64,000 nucleotides of DNA from Limnanthes douglasii subsp. nivea (GCA_036936605.1 JAUPFV010000001.1:247688925-247752924); one strand, 5' to 3'; shown: positions 33,150 to 44,626, counted from the first letter of the stretch. Notes: generated by a model from the letters alone, not told the origin. Numbers and translations are program-made.

Positions 33150-33400
33150 TATTTGAATCTAGAAAAATTGGCATTAGCATTGGCGGTAGCTGCAAGAAAG
33201 AGGATACCATAATTTCAGAGTCATACCATCGTCTTATGAACGTTTTTTCTTTTAAGAAATGAGTTACACAAATTAGATATTTTAATATGGCTCACACGAT
33301 GGTCGGTAGAATTTGGGGAATATGAAATTTTGTACAAACCCCGTATTGCGATCAAAGATTAGGCGGTTGCTGATTTTATTAATGAGTTCGTTAGTAAAAG
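33150..33400 (+). pseudogene. Gypsy-3 first RNase H remnant
   Basis: Recognisable pieces are YLNLEKLALALAVAARK (about 33150-33200) and a stretch reading LVKW/LGEY-like, YKPRIAIKD and VADFINEF (33300-33390). These are the C-terminal blocks of the RNase H joined to Gypsy RT. Confidence 0.7.
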
Positions 33401-33449
33401 AACTAGTGATGACGAGGGTATGCAGTAAAACATACGAAGAAATTTAAAA

Positions 33450-33830
33450 TGGGTAGTTTAAGTTGATTAATATTTAAGTATTAAAGGATGAGGAGCTATG
33501 ATGTTTTTAAATCATCATTCGGTGAAGAAATAAGACAGCTGGTAAAGTTCAGTTTTTATATTACAAATAATGTAGCATAGTACGAGGTTATTTCATATGT
33601 CTTGAAATTAGCTTGTATTTGTGGAGTGAAATTTATACGAGTAAGATTAGATTCTTAGTTGGTGTTGAGTTAAGAAAAAATTGTATATAAAGCTAAGCAA
33701 GATAGTATGAGAAGGTACTTATAGGTATTAAAAGAATAGGAAAAACATTCAAAATAGTAGAATACGAACATCTGTCTCGTCTAAACAACTTAATTGCATA
33801 TTCATTAGCAAAATTAATAGTTTCATGAGA
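33450..33830 (+). pseudogene. Gypsy-3 second (archaeal-type) RNase H remnant
   Basis: After the first RNase H comes another set: a WVVxVD start (33450), ITNNVAxYEV (about 33555), LKLACICGVKFIRVRLDS (about 33605-33655), a MRRYLxVLKEWE-like stretch, and EYEHLSRLNNLIAYSLAKL (about 33760-33815). This matches the additional RNase H (aRNH) that marks the Tat lineage of plant Ty3/Gypsy elements. Frame breaks occur throughout. Confidence 0.72.
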
Positions 33831-33989
33831 TAATCCATTAGTCATCATTTAAGATAGAGTGTGTAAAAAGGACAAAGAGGACAAAGAGCCACTAGTCATC
33901 ATTCGAGGTCCGGATATTGGTAATTCGAGCTGTTAAATATACGATTTTTGACGAAGTCTTCTATAGAAAAAATGTTACGAGACTAATGT

Positions 33990-35060
33990 TATGATGTTAA
34001 AATAAAGACGAGACTATTTTTATTCTTAGAGATATACATGAAGGGGACTTTGGGGATCATTGTGGATATAGAAGTTTGGTCAGATGCTTCATTATCGCGG
34101 GATTTTATTGGCTAAAATTACAGATATTGAGGTCATCGTTCAATGATGTGACGCTTTTCAGAAGTATGTAATATGAGCCACTTTCCAAGTGAGCCAATGA
34201 GCATAGTTTTGGTGCGTTGTCTATTTGATAAAAAAAGATTGATTTGGTTGGTCCTCTACCAATGGTTGAAAAAAAACAGTATTTGGTAGTAGTTATTAAA
34301 TATTTTTAAAAATGGGTTGAAACAAAAGCTTTATACGTGACAATAGCTCAAGAAATGTGTGATTTCTTATAAATTCAAATTTTGTATAGATATAGGGTCC
34401 CAACGGTTGTAATGACAGATGATGGATTTCAATTTTAGAATAAAATGAAGACAATGCTTTATATAATATATAGAATAGAATAATATTTCTCGATTACATA
34501 TTATGCCCAAAAAATAGGCAAGTACAAGTTTCGAAAAAATGGTTATAGATGGAATAAAGGAAAATAATCAACCGAACTAGGGGAGACTGGCTGGTTAAGT
34601 TAGCAGAGGTGCTTTGGGGATACATAACGACCCATACGTCAGTTACGGGACAAACTTCTTTTTCATTAATATATTGGATGAAAGTTGTATTTCTAGTAGA
34701 GATCATCATTCCTAGTCACATAATAGAGTATTATTCATAAAAATATAAGTTTCTATTGATTTAATCGAAGCAAGACGAGACCAAGCTCAGGTTAGGGAAA
34801 AGAATTATAAAGGCTTAATAAAGAATAGATTTGACACAAAGCTAAAACCTAGGGTTCTTAAAGAGGGTGATTTGATCATAAAGAAAATCTTACAAGGAGA
34901 AAAAGATAAAAATGAGGGAAAAGTAGCCCAAACTGGGATACACTATACAAAGTTATTTCTAACATATATCATAGGGCATATTAGTTGGAATACATGAATA
35001 TAAACATAGTGAAGCATCTTTAGGACATTCAGGATTTGAAAATGTATTAGAGGAATTTGT
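33990..35060 (+). pseudogene. Gypsy-3 integrase remnant
   Basis: Visible blocks are GFYWLKLQ (zinc region, near 34105), DLVGPLPMVEKKQYLVVVIKYF and KWVETKALYVTIAQEM (34235-34350), VPTVVMTDDGFQF (about 34395-34435), a SYGTTHTSVTGQT-like block near 34615, and the C-terminal NWD-YKVIS-Y-RAY-LE region (34930-35000). Catalytic D residues are partly preserved and the frame is destroyed by stops. Confidence 0.78.
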
Positions 35061-35395
35061 AATATGTTTGTGCACTCTTTTGCCTTTCTGTTCGCGTGGG
35101 GTCTCTTTTAGAGAGACAACATTGTAAGCCGGATTGTTAATAAAGAATTTTCCTTCGAAAAAGAAAGTTTTTGTTTATATTTTAAATTAAGAACCTGAAG
35201 AGAAAATTAGATATTCGGATTTTAACAAATATTCAAAAAGAAAAAATAGATAAAAGGATAAATATTTGAATTAAAATTATAAGTATTTGACTTTGATAAT
35301 AAAGGTTTAATTATAAAGATAATTATTTAATTTATAAGAATTTGACAAAAAAATTAGAAAGTCATGTGATTGAGGCTCGTGTATAATGATGAATA

Positions 35396-35756
35396 AGCGA
35401 AAATGGTTAATAAACCAAGCATAAGCTCGAAGTATCATAGCGTTATGCAAGTGCACATACTAAGCCCTGACTTAAAATATTAAAGAGCGAAATTGGTTAA
35501 GAAACTAAGCATAAGGTTGAAAAAACATAAGGTTAGGGGAGTGGTCATACTGAACCTTGGCTTAAAATGTAAAAGTAGCAAAAATGGTTAATAAACCAAG
35601 TTTAAGGTTGAAAAAACTTAAGGTTATGCAAGTGTCCATATTTTTCCTTGACGTAAATGTCAAAGTAGTAAAAATGGTTAATAAACCAAGCTTGAGGTTG
35701 AAAACCATAAGGTTACACAAGTGGTCATATTGTGTCCTGACTCAATAGTCAAATAT
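35396..35756. repeat. Four-copy 90-bp tandem repeat downstream of Gypsy-3 pol
   Basis: Units start at 35396, 35486, 35577 and 35667 (90, 91 and 90 bp apart). Each begins AGCRAAAATGGTTAATAAAC-like and contains AAGGTTGAAAA and an AGTGGTCATA-like block. Tandem repeats between pol and the 3' LTR are a known habit of Tat/Ogre-type elements. No 3' LTR of Gypsy-3 was found after it. Confidence 0.88.
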
Positions 35757-36175
35757 ATATACCAACCCCCATGACAATAATAAAGATAAAAATATGTATT
35801 TAAATTAAATATAAGTAAGATTGAAATATAAATTAATCAAACATTATAGTCGAGTACAAAACATTAAGATTTTATCAAAATAGCACAACAAAATTAAGAA
35901 CCAGTAATTTACTAAGCAACAACAGCCTCATCAAATCAATCAACATAAGAATGAGAGTTTATTCTCGTAGTAACATCAATAACTTGCTTGGTATAGGTAA
36001 AATCAACCAGCATTGACGATATTATTATCAATTTGATCAGCAAAAGGTATATTGACAACACATTTGTGTGAACAGTTTCTTTTCTATCACATAATGAACC
36101 AGAATGTTCGTCTTCGGGTACTACAAAATTAATGTCGCCCAAGTTAACGTTATGATTATATTTCCAAATATGTAC
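35757..36175. other. Gypsy-3 3' flank, unassigned
   Basis: It carries a 68-codon minus-strand frame (36142-35936) starting MGDINFVVPEDEHSGSLCDR that I do not recognise. Its position just inside the neighbouring solo LTR is probably coincidental. Confidence 0.4.
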
Positions 36176-36595
36176 TGGTGTGGTTTATTTTTGTTTGAGG
36201 GTAAGTTTGTAACTTTTATCTAGTGTTTTGTGGAATTTTGAGAGTATTTAATATTTGGGTAGAATGTAGAGGGAGAATTGAGCTGCATGGTTGTATTTAA
36301 TTTTCATTACCCTTATTTAATGTTGGTGGTTGGGTATTTATACCCTTATATTTGGGCCATATGGGCTTTCGGGTCGTGTTTAATGGATTTGGGTCGAGTT
36401 TAAAGACTCATTGGTTCTAAGTAAGTAAATAAGCAGCTTAGTCAAAAAGTGATTATGTTTTAAGTACTTTAGTTATGTTCGGATAGTTCAGTGGATGATA
36501 GTTGTCCGAACTGCCTCTGTCCGGTGAAATAGACATTGTCCGAATTGACCCTGTCCGGTTCCCATAAAGTGTGGTGACAGAATCCGGACTCATCA
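36176..36595 (-). mobile_element. Solo LTR, minus orientation (420 bp) with TSD TGTAC
   Basis: On the minus strand it starts TGATGAGTCCGGATTC and ends ACCACACCA, with TATA box TATAAATA (36335-36342). It is the inverted relative of 7280-7706. TGTAC occurs directly on both sides (36171-36175 and 36596-36600), so a complete LTR with nothing attached is present. This is the expected product of LTR-LTR recombination. Confidence 0.88.
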
Positions 36596-36599
36596 TGTA

Positions 36600-38310
36600 C
36601 GATGGTATTTTTTTGAACTTTCTCAAGCATATTTTGGGCAACATACACAACACATTCTTATTTTGCTTCAATAGTTTTTGCAACATATTCTATCATAAAA
36701 TTTCTTCAACAACCATATTACCACTTTCCACAACTTGTTTGATTTTTTTTCATTTTATTTGTTTTAAAATTATCGATTTTTCTTGAAATTTTTTAACATC
36801 AGATTTCAAAGCAAGTTTTCAGATTTTAGATTAGAATTATTATTACTTATTTATTGATTTTGATAGTCATAGTATCGACCCATCAAAACAATATTTTGAT
36901 TAACCAATTTAACATGTTGAGAAATAAATTTGTCATTTTAAGAAAGTTTTTCAATATCTTAAGTAACTAAAGAAGCGTTTTTGGAAATAAACCTTGCATT
37001 TTTAGTCTTCAAAATATCATTTTCAGCACGTAAGCTAACAATCAGGTCATTGTTTTCAAGTTTGTTATTCGACAGTCTATCAAAATTTCCCCTATACTTT
37101 AATATCCTTTCTAAAGTTTTCCTAAATATTCAGTAAGTTCTTTAATAGATCCAAACATCATAGGTTCTAGCTTGGAATTTCTCATCACTTCAATATCTAA
37201 TTAGTTATTTCGTCGATAAGCAAGCATCATTGAGCTGTGATAACTCTGAAGAAGAAAAAGATAAAAATATGTTTATCAAGAGAGGTTGAGGAAAGTATAG
37301 TAGTAAAAGCGAACCTCTATTTGAAACGCAAGTTCTCTTTATAAGATGTCAGACATACTCATAGTATTACAATATAACATATCGGGATAATATTTGAGCC
37401 TTTGAGTCATCAGTAAAATCTGGGCATGGAAGGTCAATAGAAGCAGGTCATTGCCTAGTACTTATATGAGGTGTTGGTTGAATAGTCCATGGAGTAGCAA
37501 TAAAAGTGTTCTCTTGATTTGTGTTTTGATTTGAAGGACCTACATAAGCCACATCCTTACTTTTTCTTTGATTAGAACTTACAGTTATAAGTTTGTTAGA
37601 CTCTTCAAGCTTGTCCTTCAATTTTTTATGTTTTGAAGATGCATTATGGAGTTTCTTATTGACATTAGGGGAATTATTAGGATTTGTAGGATTTTTCTGA
37701 CTGATAACAAGATTTTTAGTCAAGGTGGAAGATTTTTTCTTTTTTAAGGTAAGAACTTCGTCATAAGCATGAAGGTTTTTCTTTGAGGCAACATTGGGTA
37801 TTTTGGAAGTAAATCCATTCTTTTTTAGATAAGGGACCTCGTGAGAGATAAAAAATACTTTTCTTCCTAACACGAACTTCATTATATCTTGTAAATATAT
37901 GTATATTTTCTTGGGAGGTCCTTCTGATGGTGTAGGCTCGTCTTGAGAAGTTTTAAGATTGTTATCTTGATGAGAAGAATTTAAAACTTCGTTGAATTTG
38001 TTTTTCTAAAAATTAGTTGATCATATTGAGGGTCGTCAAGATGATCATATTGGTGAGAATTTTTTGCATTATGATCAAATTGTTGTTTCTGTTAAATAGC
38101 TTTGCTATGAGATGCATTACCGGTATCCTTTATTTATTTCTTTTTGGAGCGTTTAAACGGAACCCGACCTTATTGCATTCGTTAAAGAAATATAATTTGA
38201 ATTTCTCACGAGTAGCTTTTTCTCCAGTTGAAGTAAGAATAACTTGGTCTTCAATTGTCATAGTAAGATCTTTAATTAGACAAAGGCTAACGAACAAGAA
38301 ATCTTGAGTG
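36600..38310 (-). pseudogene. Unrecognised minus-strand coding remnant, Lys-rich and coiled-coil-like
   Basis: The best frame is 37882-37448 (144 residues). It is rich in Lys, Asn and Ser and includes KLHNASSKHKKLKDKLEESN. Below it (about 37120-36880) a broken frame reads NNKLENNDLIVSLRAENDIL and NARFISKNASLVT, a heptad-like pattern. Above it (about 38240-38120) is MTIEDQVILTSTGEKATREK. No domain could be named. Its position among retroelements and the coiled-coil character suggest a gag-like region of an element, but this is a guess. Confidence 0.35.
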
Positions 38311-39105
38311 GTAAAAATAGTGATATTATAGATGTCAAATTGTGTAAGGAGCGGTAGATAAACTTATGAAATGATTTATGCTACCACCTTCGTAAATATT
38401 TCTACAGATTTCTTAATGCTGACAAGAATCTGTAAAAAAAATAAGCACAAGCAAAGTTCAATAAAGCAAGCAAAAAAGAAATAAAGTTTAAAAAAGAATT
38501 AAGTAGATCACATCTTATGTGTGTGTATATACACCTTTGTTTGACTTGACTATATTCTCATACGATTTGATATTCCCAATTTGTTGCTACAAAAACAAAA
38601 AAACTTCTCCAATGATGGTCAGAATAAATTGTATTCCTAACCTTAATATATACATAATAAACATGGTTTTTTTAACTTCTAAATATCAATATTTGTGAGG
38701 AATTCCGGAAGAGGTACATGTTCTTTTAGAATTTTCAAGCTGAACAACACGCTGAGTATTGTGCGTCACTCGTTAGCAATTAGTTGGGTACGACATATAC
38801 AATTATATCTGAAAACTTCTTGGGTGAATTTTGGAATAAGTAATCAAAAACCCTACTAGAAGATGGTATTAAAGAAACATGTTTCATCTATTTAACTTTG
38901 ATGGGGTAATTCACCAGGACCATGAAGGTGAGTAACAACATCATGAGAAACATCTATTCAGACATATGTTGTTCGGTATGCTGACCAAAATATTCATTTA
39001 GGAACTTTATTTTCTCTGTAATATCTACAGGGAGGAGTTGGTTCTTGGCTAGTGTCGAAGGTTTTTTCCTTTTCTGATCTATTTCTGGGTAAAAAAGAGA
39101 TAATA
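38311..39105. other. Unassigned AT-rich stretch
   Basis: No gene, repeat family or promoter could be supported here. Confidence 0.5.
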
Positions 39106-39418
39106 ATGCCCAATATTTAAATTCCACTATTTAGTATTTTATTTAGCAAATCAAATACGATTGCATTCATATTTGATTAGATTTTGGTTTAATATATTTA
39201 TTTTATTTTATTTTATATATTTGATTATGTTTTTTTGGATATTTCCTATATAAAACATTAATTACCCTAATTTTACGATATCTTTTATTGAAATAAAGAC
39301 TTTAGACTAAAAATTTTAGTTTTTATTTATCTTGGATTATGGTTAGATCTATCTTTTTACCCTTAGATTAGGGTTTAGAATATACTTTCTTAATTATTTA
39401 TTATTTGTGATGCATCAG
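39106..39418 (+). mobile_element. LTR-like segment, family R, copy 1
   Basis: It starts TGCCCAATATTTAAATT and ends GATGCATCA, with a TATA-like CCTATATAAAAC (about 39247-39258). It aligns with 61779-62110 over most of its length. Its second half also aligns, inverted, with about 40230-40080. GTTGGTACC follows it and could be a decayed primer site. No element body was recognised. Confidence 0.5.
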
Positions 39419-40262
39419 TTGGTACCATATCTTGAATTCCTACTATGTATATACATAAATCATGTATCATAAGAACATTAGTGGTACGGGTAAGAATACG
39501 ATTTGTATGGTCGATATCTACAATCGTGAAGATATCGAGCGATTGGATAAGATTTATAGAGAACCACCAAGATGTTTAGGGATGAGATGAAGAAGAATAT
39601 GAATTAGATGAGCCATCATATAAGCCCGTTGTTGATCTTTACGAACTTCAAGTCCAAAACCCTAACATTCAGTTTGAGGGTTGTGAAAGAGATTACTCTG
39701 AGGATGAAATACATTCGCTCAGAAGAAGGATTGTGAAAGAGGATTTGTGCCTTCATTAAATCATTGAGTACCGAACTATGATGATTATGATGACAATTAC
39801 CAGCGGTAAGACAACCGCATGTGAAGTGGTCTATGTCATCGACACCGAGAGGTAAGATTGTTAGTCGGTTTCTCTAATTTTAAAAGTAAGACAGAATCTA
39901 TATTTAATATAAAAAAAAGTAAGCAAAATTTTATTACTAAATTGAAACCAATTTATAAAGCATCGATGATTTTGTTGTCAACAAGAATACAAGGGTTAAT
40001 GTAATTAGTAAGCAAATTGTCAAAAATGGGACGATATTCAAGTTCCTTTTGCCAATACATATCATTTAAAACTAAAGCAAATGATGCAACGGAATATCTT
40101 GAAAGAACAAAAGATAAATTAAACCCTAATCTAAGGATAAAGAGATAAAACGTAACCATATTCCAGGAGAAATAAAACCTTATTCTAGCGAGGTAAAATT
40201 GAAAACTTCAATGAAAGTATTTGATTTAATAAAATTTTAGCATTTATTGATGATAAAACAAA
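39419..40262. other. Unassigned region with an inverted family R fragment
   Basis: A plus-strand reading near 39590-39750 (EYELDEPSYKPVVDLYELQV) looks protein-like but was not recognised. About 40080-40230, read on the minus strand, matches the second half of family R (CTTAGATTAGGGTTTA shared). Confidence 0.4.
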
Positions 40263-40276
40263 ATAATAGAGAAAGA

Positions 40277-40323
40277 CCTTCAAGAAGTTGAAGAAACCTT
40301 CAAGAAGTTGAAGAAACCTTCAA
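40277..40323. repeat. 20-bp tandem repeat, 2.4 units
   Basis: CCTTCAAGAAGTTGAAGAAA is repeated twice and followed by CCTTCAA. CTTCAAGAAGTTGAAG is itself a near-palindrome. Confidence 0.85.
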
Positions 40324-40590
40324 ATCCACCTGTTCATGACTTTGCAACCTGGCAGAAACAAGTAATTTATCTGAATTCCATATGGTGAACTCAAAAAATA
40401 AGGCCACTTGATATTAGAAAGCGGGGTAGAGGAACAAGGAAAACGAACGAGAAAATGAGAAGATGGTAGCCTACAAGGATAAAGTTAATGAAGTTGTATC
40501 AAAGAAGTTTAAAGATATCTCTTCTTTTGTTAACCATGGAAATTTGGATGCGTACGTAACTGGTGCAATCGTTGTTTGGTTATGCATAAC

Positions 40591-41240
40591 TAGGGCTGTT
40601 ATCGGTCCGGTTCGGTTCGGACCGGACCGAACCGTTAAGCTTTCGGTTTTTTTTTTGGAACCGGACCGAATCGCTAAGCTTTCGGTTCGGTTCGGTTCGG
40701 TCCGGTCCGGTTCGGTCCGAGTTCGGTCCGAGTTCGGTTCGGTTCGAGTTCGGTCCGGTCCCGTTTCGGTTCGTTTCGATTCGGTCCGGTTTCGGTTCGG
40801 TTCGTTCGGTCCGGTTTCGGTCCGGTTCGGTCCACTTAAAAAAAATTAAATTAAATTAAAATTTAATTTTTAATTTTTTATATTGAAGTAAATAATATAA
40901 AAATTAAAGTTTATAAATTAATCTTTTGAAAATCAGTAATTAACTATTAATTTGGTATTATAATTTATAAAAAAATAAATAATAATAATAATAAATAATC
41001 GGTTCTAACGGTTTTATTGGTCCGATTTTTTATCGGTTCTACTGGTTTATCGATTCTATCGGTTCGATTCCATATCGGTCCTATCGGTTTATCGGTTCGG
41101 TTCCCCGATTTTTTTATTTCGGTTCCTTATCGGTTTTCGGTTTTTAGAATGGAACCGCGAACCGAACCATTAAGGTTCGGTCCGGTTCTCGGTTCGGTCC
41201 CGGTCCAGTTCTCGGTTCCGGAAAACCGTCGACAGCCCTA
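40591..41240. mobile_element. hAT MITE with CGGTTCGG subterminal repeats (650 bp)
   Basis: Termini TAGGGCTGTTATCGGT and, inverted, TAGGGCTGTCGACGGT, flanked by the exact 8-bp repeat TGCATAAC (40583-40590 and 41241-41248). Both ends are packed with GGTTCGG and GGTCCGG units around an AT-rich centre. There is no coding, and frames through the repeats give meaningless RFGSV-type repeats. A relative lies at 55221-55576. Confidence 0.94.
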
Positions 41241-41248
41241 TGCATAAC

Positions 41249-41841
41249 ATTAATTATATGTCAACAGTTTCAGAATTGGAAGAGAAAAGAATTGCAGAAA
41301 ATGCTGCAAAATTCTTCGTTTTCGACATTAAAACAACTTTTAATTTTACACAACCGAATAATGTCTCACAATCTACTGGTGTTATGTCTCTCCCTCAAAA
41401 TAATGTCCAATCTGGTTATAAACCAACTGGTATTGACTTGCATCTAAATAGCATGGTCAAATTGGTGGTTGATGGTTGTTCTTCAGATACAAGGATTTAA
41501 CTTGTTCATAGTCATATCAACCTAGAGGGGTATAAGCCAGCCTCCCTGTCTAGTTGTAGTATTTAAGATAACATAAATGACCCGAATTTATTAAACCTAG
41601 ACGAGCAGGTTTTGGTTGTTCATGAGGATACTGATGCAGCAGTAGCTGCTAATTCTATTGTAACATAATCACTTGAAAGTATTAAACCTATGACATTCAA
41701 CTCTGTACGACAAGAAGAAGCTTGTAGAGGTGAATGTGGATGGATTTGAGGAGCAATATTCACAAATCCATAGAAAAAAAATCCTTTGCAATTGAGGATG
41801 ATGGTTGCAAATGTTGCAAATGCAAGAAGACAAGCCGCTTG
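41249..41841 (+). pseudogene. CPP segment 1: N-terminal part to start of first CXC
   Basis: The frame to 41500 includes VSELEEKRIAENAAKFFVFD and KPTGIDLHLNSMVK, the latter matching the conserved GIGLHLN-type motif of CPP proteins. After a stop, weaker coding continues (VVHEDTDAAVAANSIV near 41620). The start of CXC1, DGCKCCKCKKTSR, ends at the Copia-6 junction. Confidence 0.78.
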
Positions 41842-42517
41842 TGTTGGAATATATTTATTTAATATATTTATAGACTAATAATAATTTGGACCGATATGCT
41901 AAATAAACATATTCAGTTATTGTCTTAAGGAAGTCCAAATTAAAAGTAGTCGAGTTAATTATTTAATTAACTAAATTGGACTTATGGGTAAAAAGGCGTT
42001 ATGGGCTCAAGTGTGGTAACCGGGTTGAATTTGGGCACTGTGATGAAGAGGGCCCAAATCTCAACACTTAAGCCTGAATTAATAAATCAGGGATATAAAT
42101 TGAATTATCAATTTATTGGGTTATGGTCCCGGACACAAGGAAGTAACATAGGATGGGCTTTACAATGTTGGGCTTCACATTGTAAAATCTATAAATAAGG
42201 GGCTAGGTTTAGGTATTTCATCACTCTAAACCCTAATCAGAAATACGGCCGCTTCCTTAGTGTCTGGAAACCTTTTCCTTCTTCTCTAACCTGATTCTAC
42301 AGGTCTCTTAGTTTCATAAACGGAATCGCCAGAGAACGTGGAATCGCTAAAGAACGCAAAAGAACGCTAGAGAATACTAGATGGATAGCAGCAGGCAAAC
42401 CCGTAAGTATTCTTAATTTTTGTTTCTTCTATAGATGAATCTAACAAAAAGGGTTTTATTATTATTTTCCGCGATTTGTTATATATTATCTGATGCGATT
42501 TCGGATTATATATAACA
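41842..42517 (+). mobile_element. Copia-6 5' LTR (676 bp)
   Basis: It begins TGTTGGAATATATTT and ends TATATATAACA. TATA box TATAAATAA at 42190-42198, about 340 bases from the primer site. The first 65-codon frame inside it is repeated exactly in the other LTR and is not a gene. Confidence 0.96.
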
Positions 42518-42519
42518 AT

Positions 42520-42532
42520 TGGTATCAGAGCC
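42520..42532 (+). other. Copia-6 primer-binding site
   Basis: TGGTATCAGAGCC, complementary to the 3' end of initiator tRNA-Met, two bases after the LTR. Confidence 0.95.
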
Positions 42533-42919
42533 AAATAAACCCTTTTTGGATTCAGTAGAATAATCAAATTGAGATAGACAAAGATGCATATTTTTCTTAA
42601 TCGTAAAGAATCCATGTCATTGGGATTATGTGTTAATTGAATTGGTAGGGCATGGATTTAGGGATTGTATGAAAAGCATGTTATGTGATTTATTGAAATT
42701 GCAATTTTTATAGTTTGGGGATTTTTTTTTTATTTCGGGTAAAATTAGGGTTTATTGATGTCTGGAATTTTTCTCCCAAAATTAGCATCAAATCAACCCT
42801 AAAATAACGAATAAAATCAAAATTATTGGGACAGTGGCTCATCGACAGCTTAACCCCTGATGTTAACGCTGATCGAAGACTGTCCGCTGATTATCACGGT
42901 AACCGAAAAAAAAAAAAAA

Positions 42920-43071
42920 AAAAACTGCTGCAGCAATTTGCAGCTCGTTAGAAATTGCAGGGGCCTGCTGGAAATTATAGCAGGGACCTACTGCAATTTC
43001 AACAAGGGTCTGCTGAAAATTACAGCAGGGGCCCGCTGGAAATAACAGCAGGTGTCTGCACTGCACTGCTG

Positions 43072-43118
<47 letters not shown>
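42920..43118 (+). repeat. Copia-6 leader: CAGCAG-type hairpin repeats and T33A11 tract
   Basis: Three or more degenerate units form small hairpins. At 42964-42984 CCTGCT faces AGCAGG, at 43010-43028 CTGCTG faces CAGCAG, and at about 43033-43051 CCGCTG faces CAGCAGG. A run of 33 T followed by 11 A (43075-43118) comes next and could itself form a hairpin. Confidence 0.8.
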
Positions 43119-43309
43119 TTATTTATTTTTTATTTTTTCGAAAGTACATATTTTGTTCGGAAATATATATATTGTATGTAAATTATTTCACAAGTATGTT
43201 GTGTTTGGCATGCAATTTTTTTTGTTTGTTTATTTGTGAATTAAATTGTGTGTGTGAATGATTAAATGACGATGCATGATTAAGGTTTCGTAGACCGGTA
43301 GGTGAAACT

Positions 43310-43790
43310 AAGAAATTAATTTAATCGGCCCTCCGGAAGGTTAAAATTAATTTTCTTAAGGATCCTAGGCTTCGAAAAGTTCGGGGATTAATTTAAATTC
43401 AAATATTATCGGCCCTCCGGAAGGTTCACGTTTGGGTTTAAATTAATCATGAACGGGAGAAAATTATTGAAAATGGTCTTGGTGCTGATTTTAATTTTAA
43501 TTAGATGAAATCGGCCCTCCGGAAGGTTTCATCGGTAGTTAAGATAAATTAAATTCAGCCTTACAATTTTTTGATTTTAAGTAGGTGAAATCGGCCCTCC
43601 GGAAGGTTTCATCGGTACTTAAGAAAATCAAATTATGGTTATTTTAATATATGTAAATGACATCGGCCCTCCGGAAGGTCTCATTGGCAATTAGAAAATT
43701 AAAATAATGATCATAGTATTTTTCTCAAACTCATAAAATTTCATGTTAATTTGATTTGCCCTCCGGTATCTATTATCAATGAATTTTATG
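43310..43790 (+). repeat. Copia-6 leader: array of six capped stem-loops
   Basis: The 17-mer TCGGCCCTCCGGAAGGT occurs at 43325, 43409, 43511, 43591 and 43663, and a decayed form (TTGCCCTCCGGTA) at about 43757. Each copy sits at the tip of an inverted repeat whose arms differ from hairpin to hairpin: AAGAAATTAATTTAA/TTAAAATTAATTTTCTT (43310-43357), GATTAATTTAAA/TTTAAATTAATC (43386-43448), GCTGA...GATGAAA/TTTCATC...TCAGC (43484-43559), TTGATTTTAAGTA-type (43565-43635), TTATTTTAAT/ATTAAAATAA (43638-43710), CATAAAATT/AATTTTATG (43732-43790). The array ends 95 bases before the gag ATG. Confidence 0.9.
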
Positions 43791-43848
43791 TTTTACATGT
43801 ATTTGTCATGTTTATGCACATGTTTTCAGTTATATGTCAAAATGCTAG

Positions 43849-44626
43849 ATGTGCTTTGTGTTGTTTGTTCCTATTATAGTATCCATGGGTTACAATTTTT
43901 TGGGGAATCGTCCACCGACGTTGGATTGTTCGGACTTCCAATTGTGGAAGGAAGAAATGTTGCTGTTTTTATCTGTACATGATTACGACTATGCATTGTT
44001 AACTCCCAAACCATCTCCCCTTAGTCCGGAAAGTACACCGGATGAAACTAAGGCTGATGAAAAGTGGGAAAGGTCAAATAAGTTATGCATGGCGCTCTTG
44101 TTACAGGGAATAGCAGTAGCATTGCGTGGGGATGTCCCTAAAGGTGTTACCACTGCCTCGGTCTTTCTCACGGAGATTGAGAAAGCCTTTGCCAAAAAAA
44201 AAAAAAATAAAAATAAAAATGAAAAGGTAGAGATGCAGCGTTTGCTCATCGAGCTAGCTACCAAAAAGTATAATGGCAAAGGTAAAATCCGGGAGCACAT
44301 TCTGGGAATGTTGATGATTGGCCAAAAGTTAAAAGGCAATCGGTTTAGACTTACCTGAGGAATGCATAGTGGGATTCATATTTCATTCGCTGCCAGACCG
44401 GTTTAAGTATTTCCAATCCACCTATAACTGCATGCGAGAAAAGTGGAATATCAATGAGTTGATTTCCCACGCTGCACAGGAGGAGGAAAGACTTAAAGGC
44501 ACAGCGCTTGAGGCTAATGTGATTACATCACCAAATAAGGCAGGACCTAAGCGGAAGGCATATGGCAAAGGACCGGGTCAAGGTTTGGTCAACAAGAAAG
44601 GTATAAGGCCCTGGATAAGTTCATAA
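43849..44626 (+). pseudogene. Copia-6 gag, frameshifted and 3'-truncated
   Basis: The likely start is ATG at 43885 (MGYNFLGNRPPTLDCSDFQL). The conserved gag core follows: KWERSNKLCMALLLQGIAVAL, the KVEMQRLLIELATKKYNGKG stretch, then after a frameshift near 44350 GFIFHSLPDRFKYFQSTYNC and KWNINELISHAAQEEERLKG. An A-rich run (44195-44220) in the middle encodes Lys/Asn repeats and may be an expansion. After about 44605 the sequence passes directly into integrase, with zinc knuckle and protease missing. Gag would build the RNA-packaging shell. Confidence 0.88.

Noticed and set aside
35396..35756. CRISPR-like array
   Set aside because: Continuous 90-bp tandem units without spacers, in plant retroelement context.
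40463..40849. 128-codon ORF with RFGSVRSGSV-type repeats
   Set aside because: From 40591 on it is translation of the CGGTTCGG repeats of a hAT MITE bounded by an exact TSD.
42001..42198. 65-codon ORF repeated at 47725-47922
   Set aside because: Identical because both lie in the two LTRs of Copia-6; no protein character.
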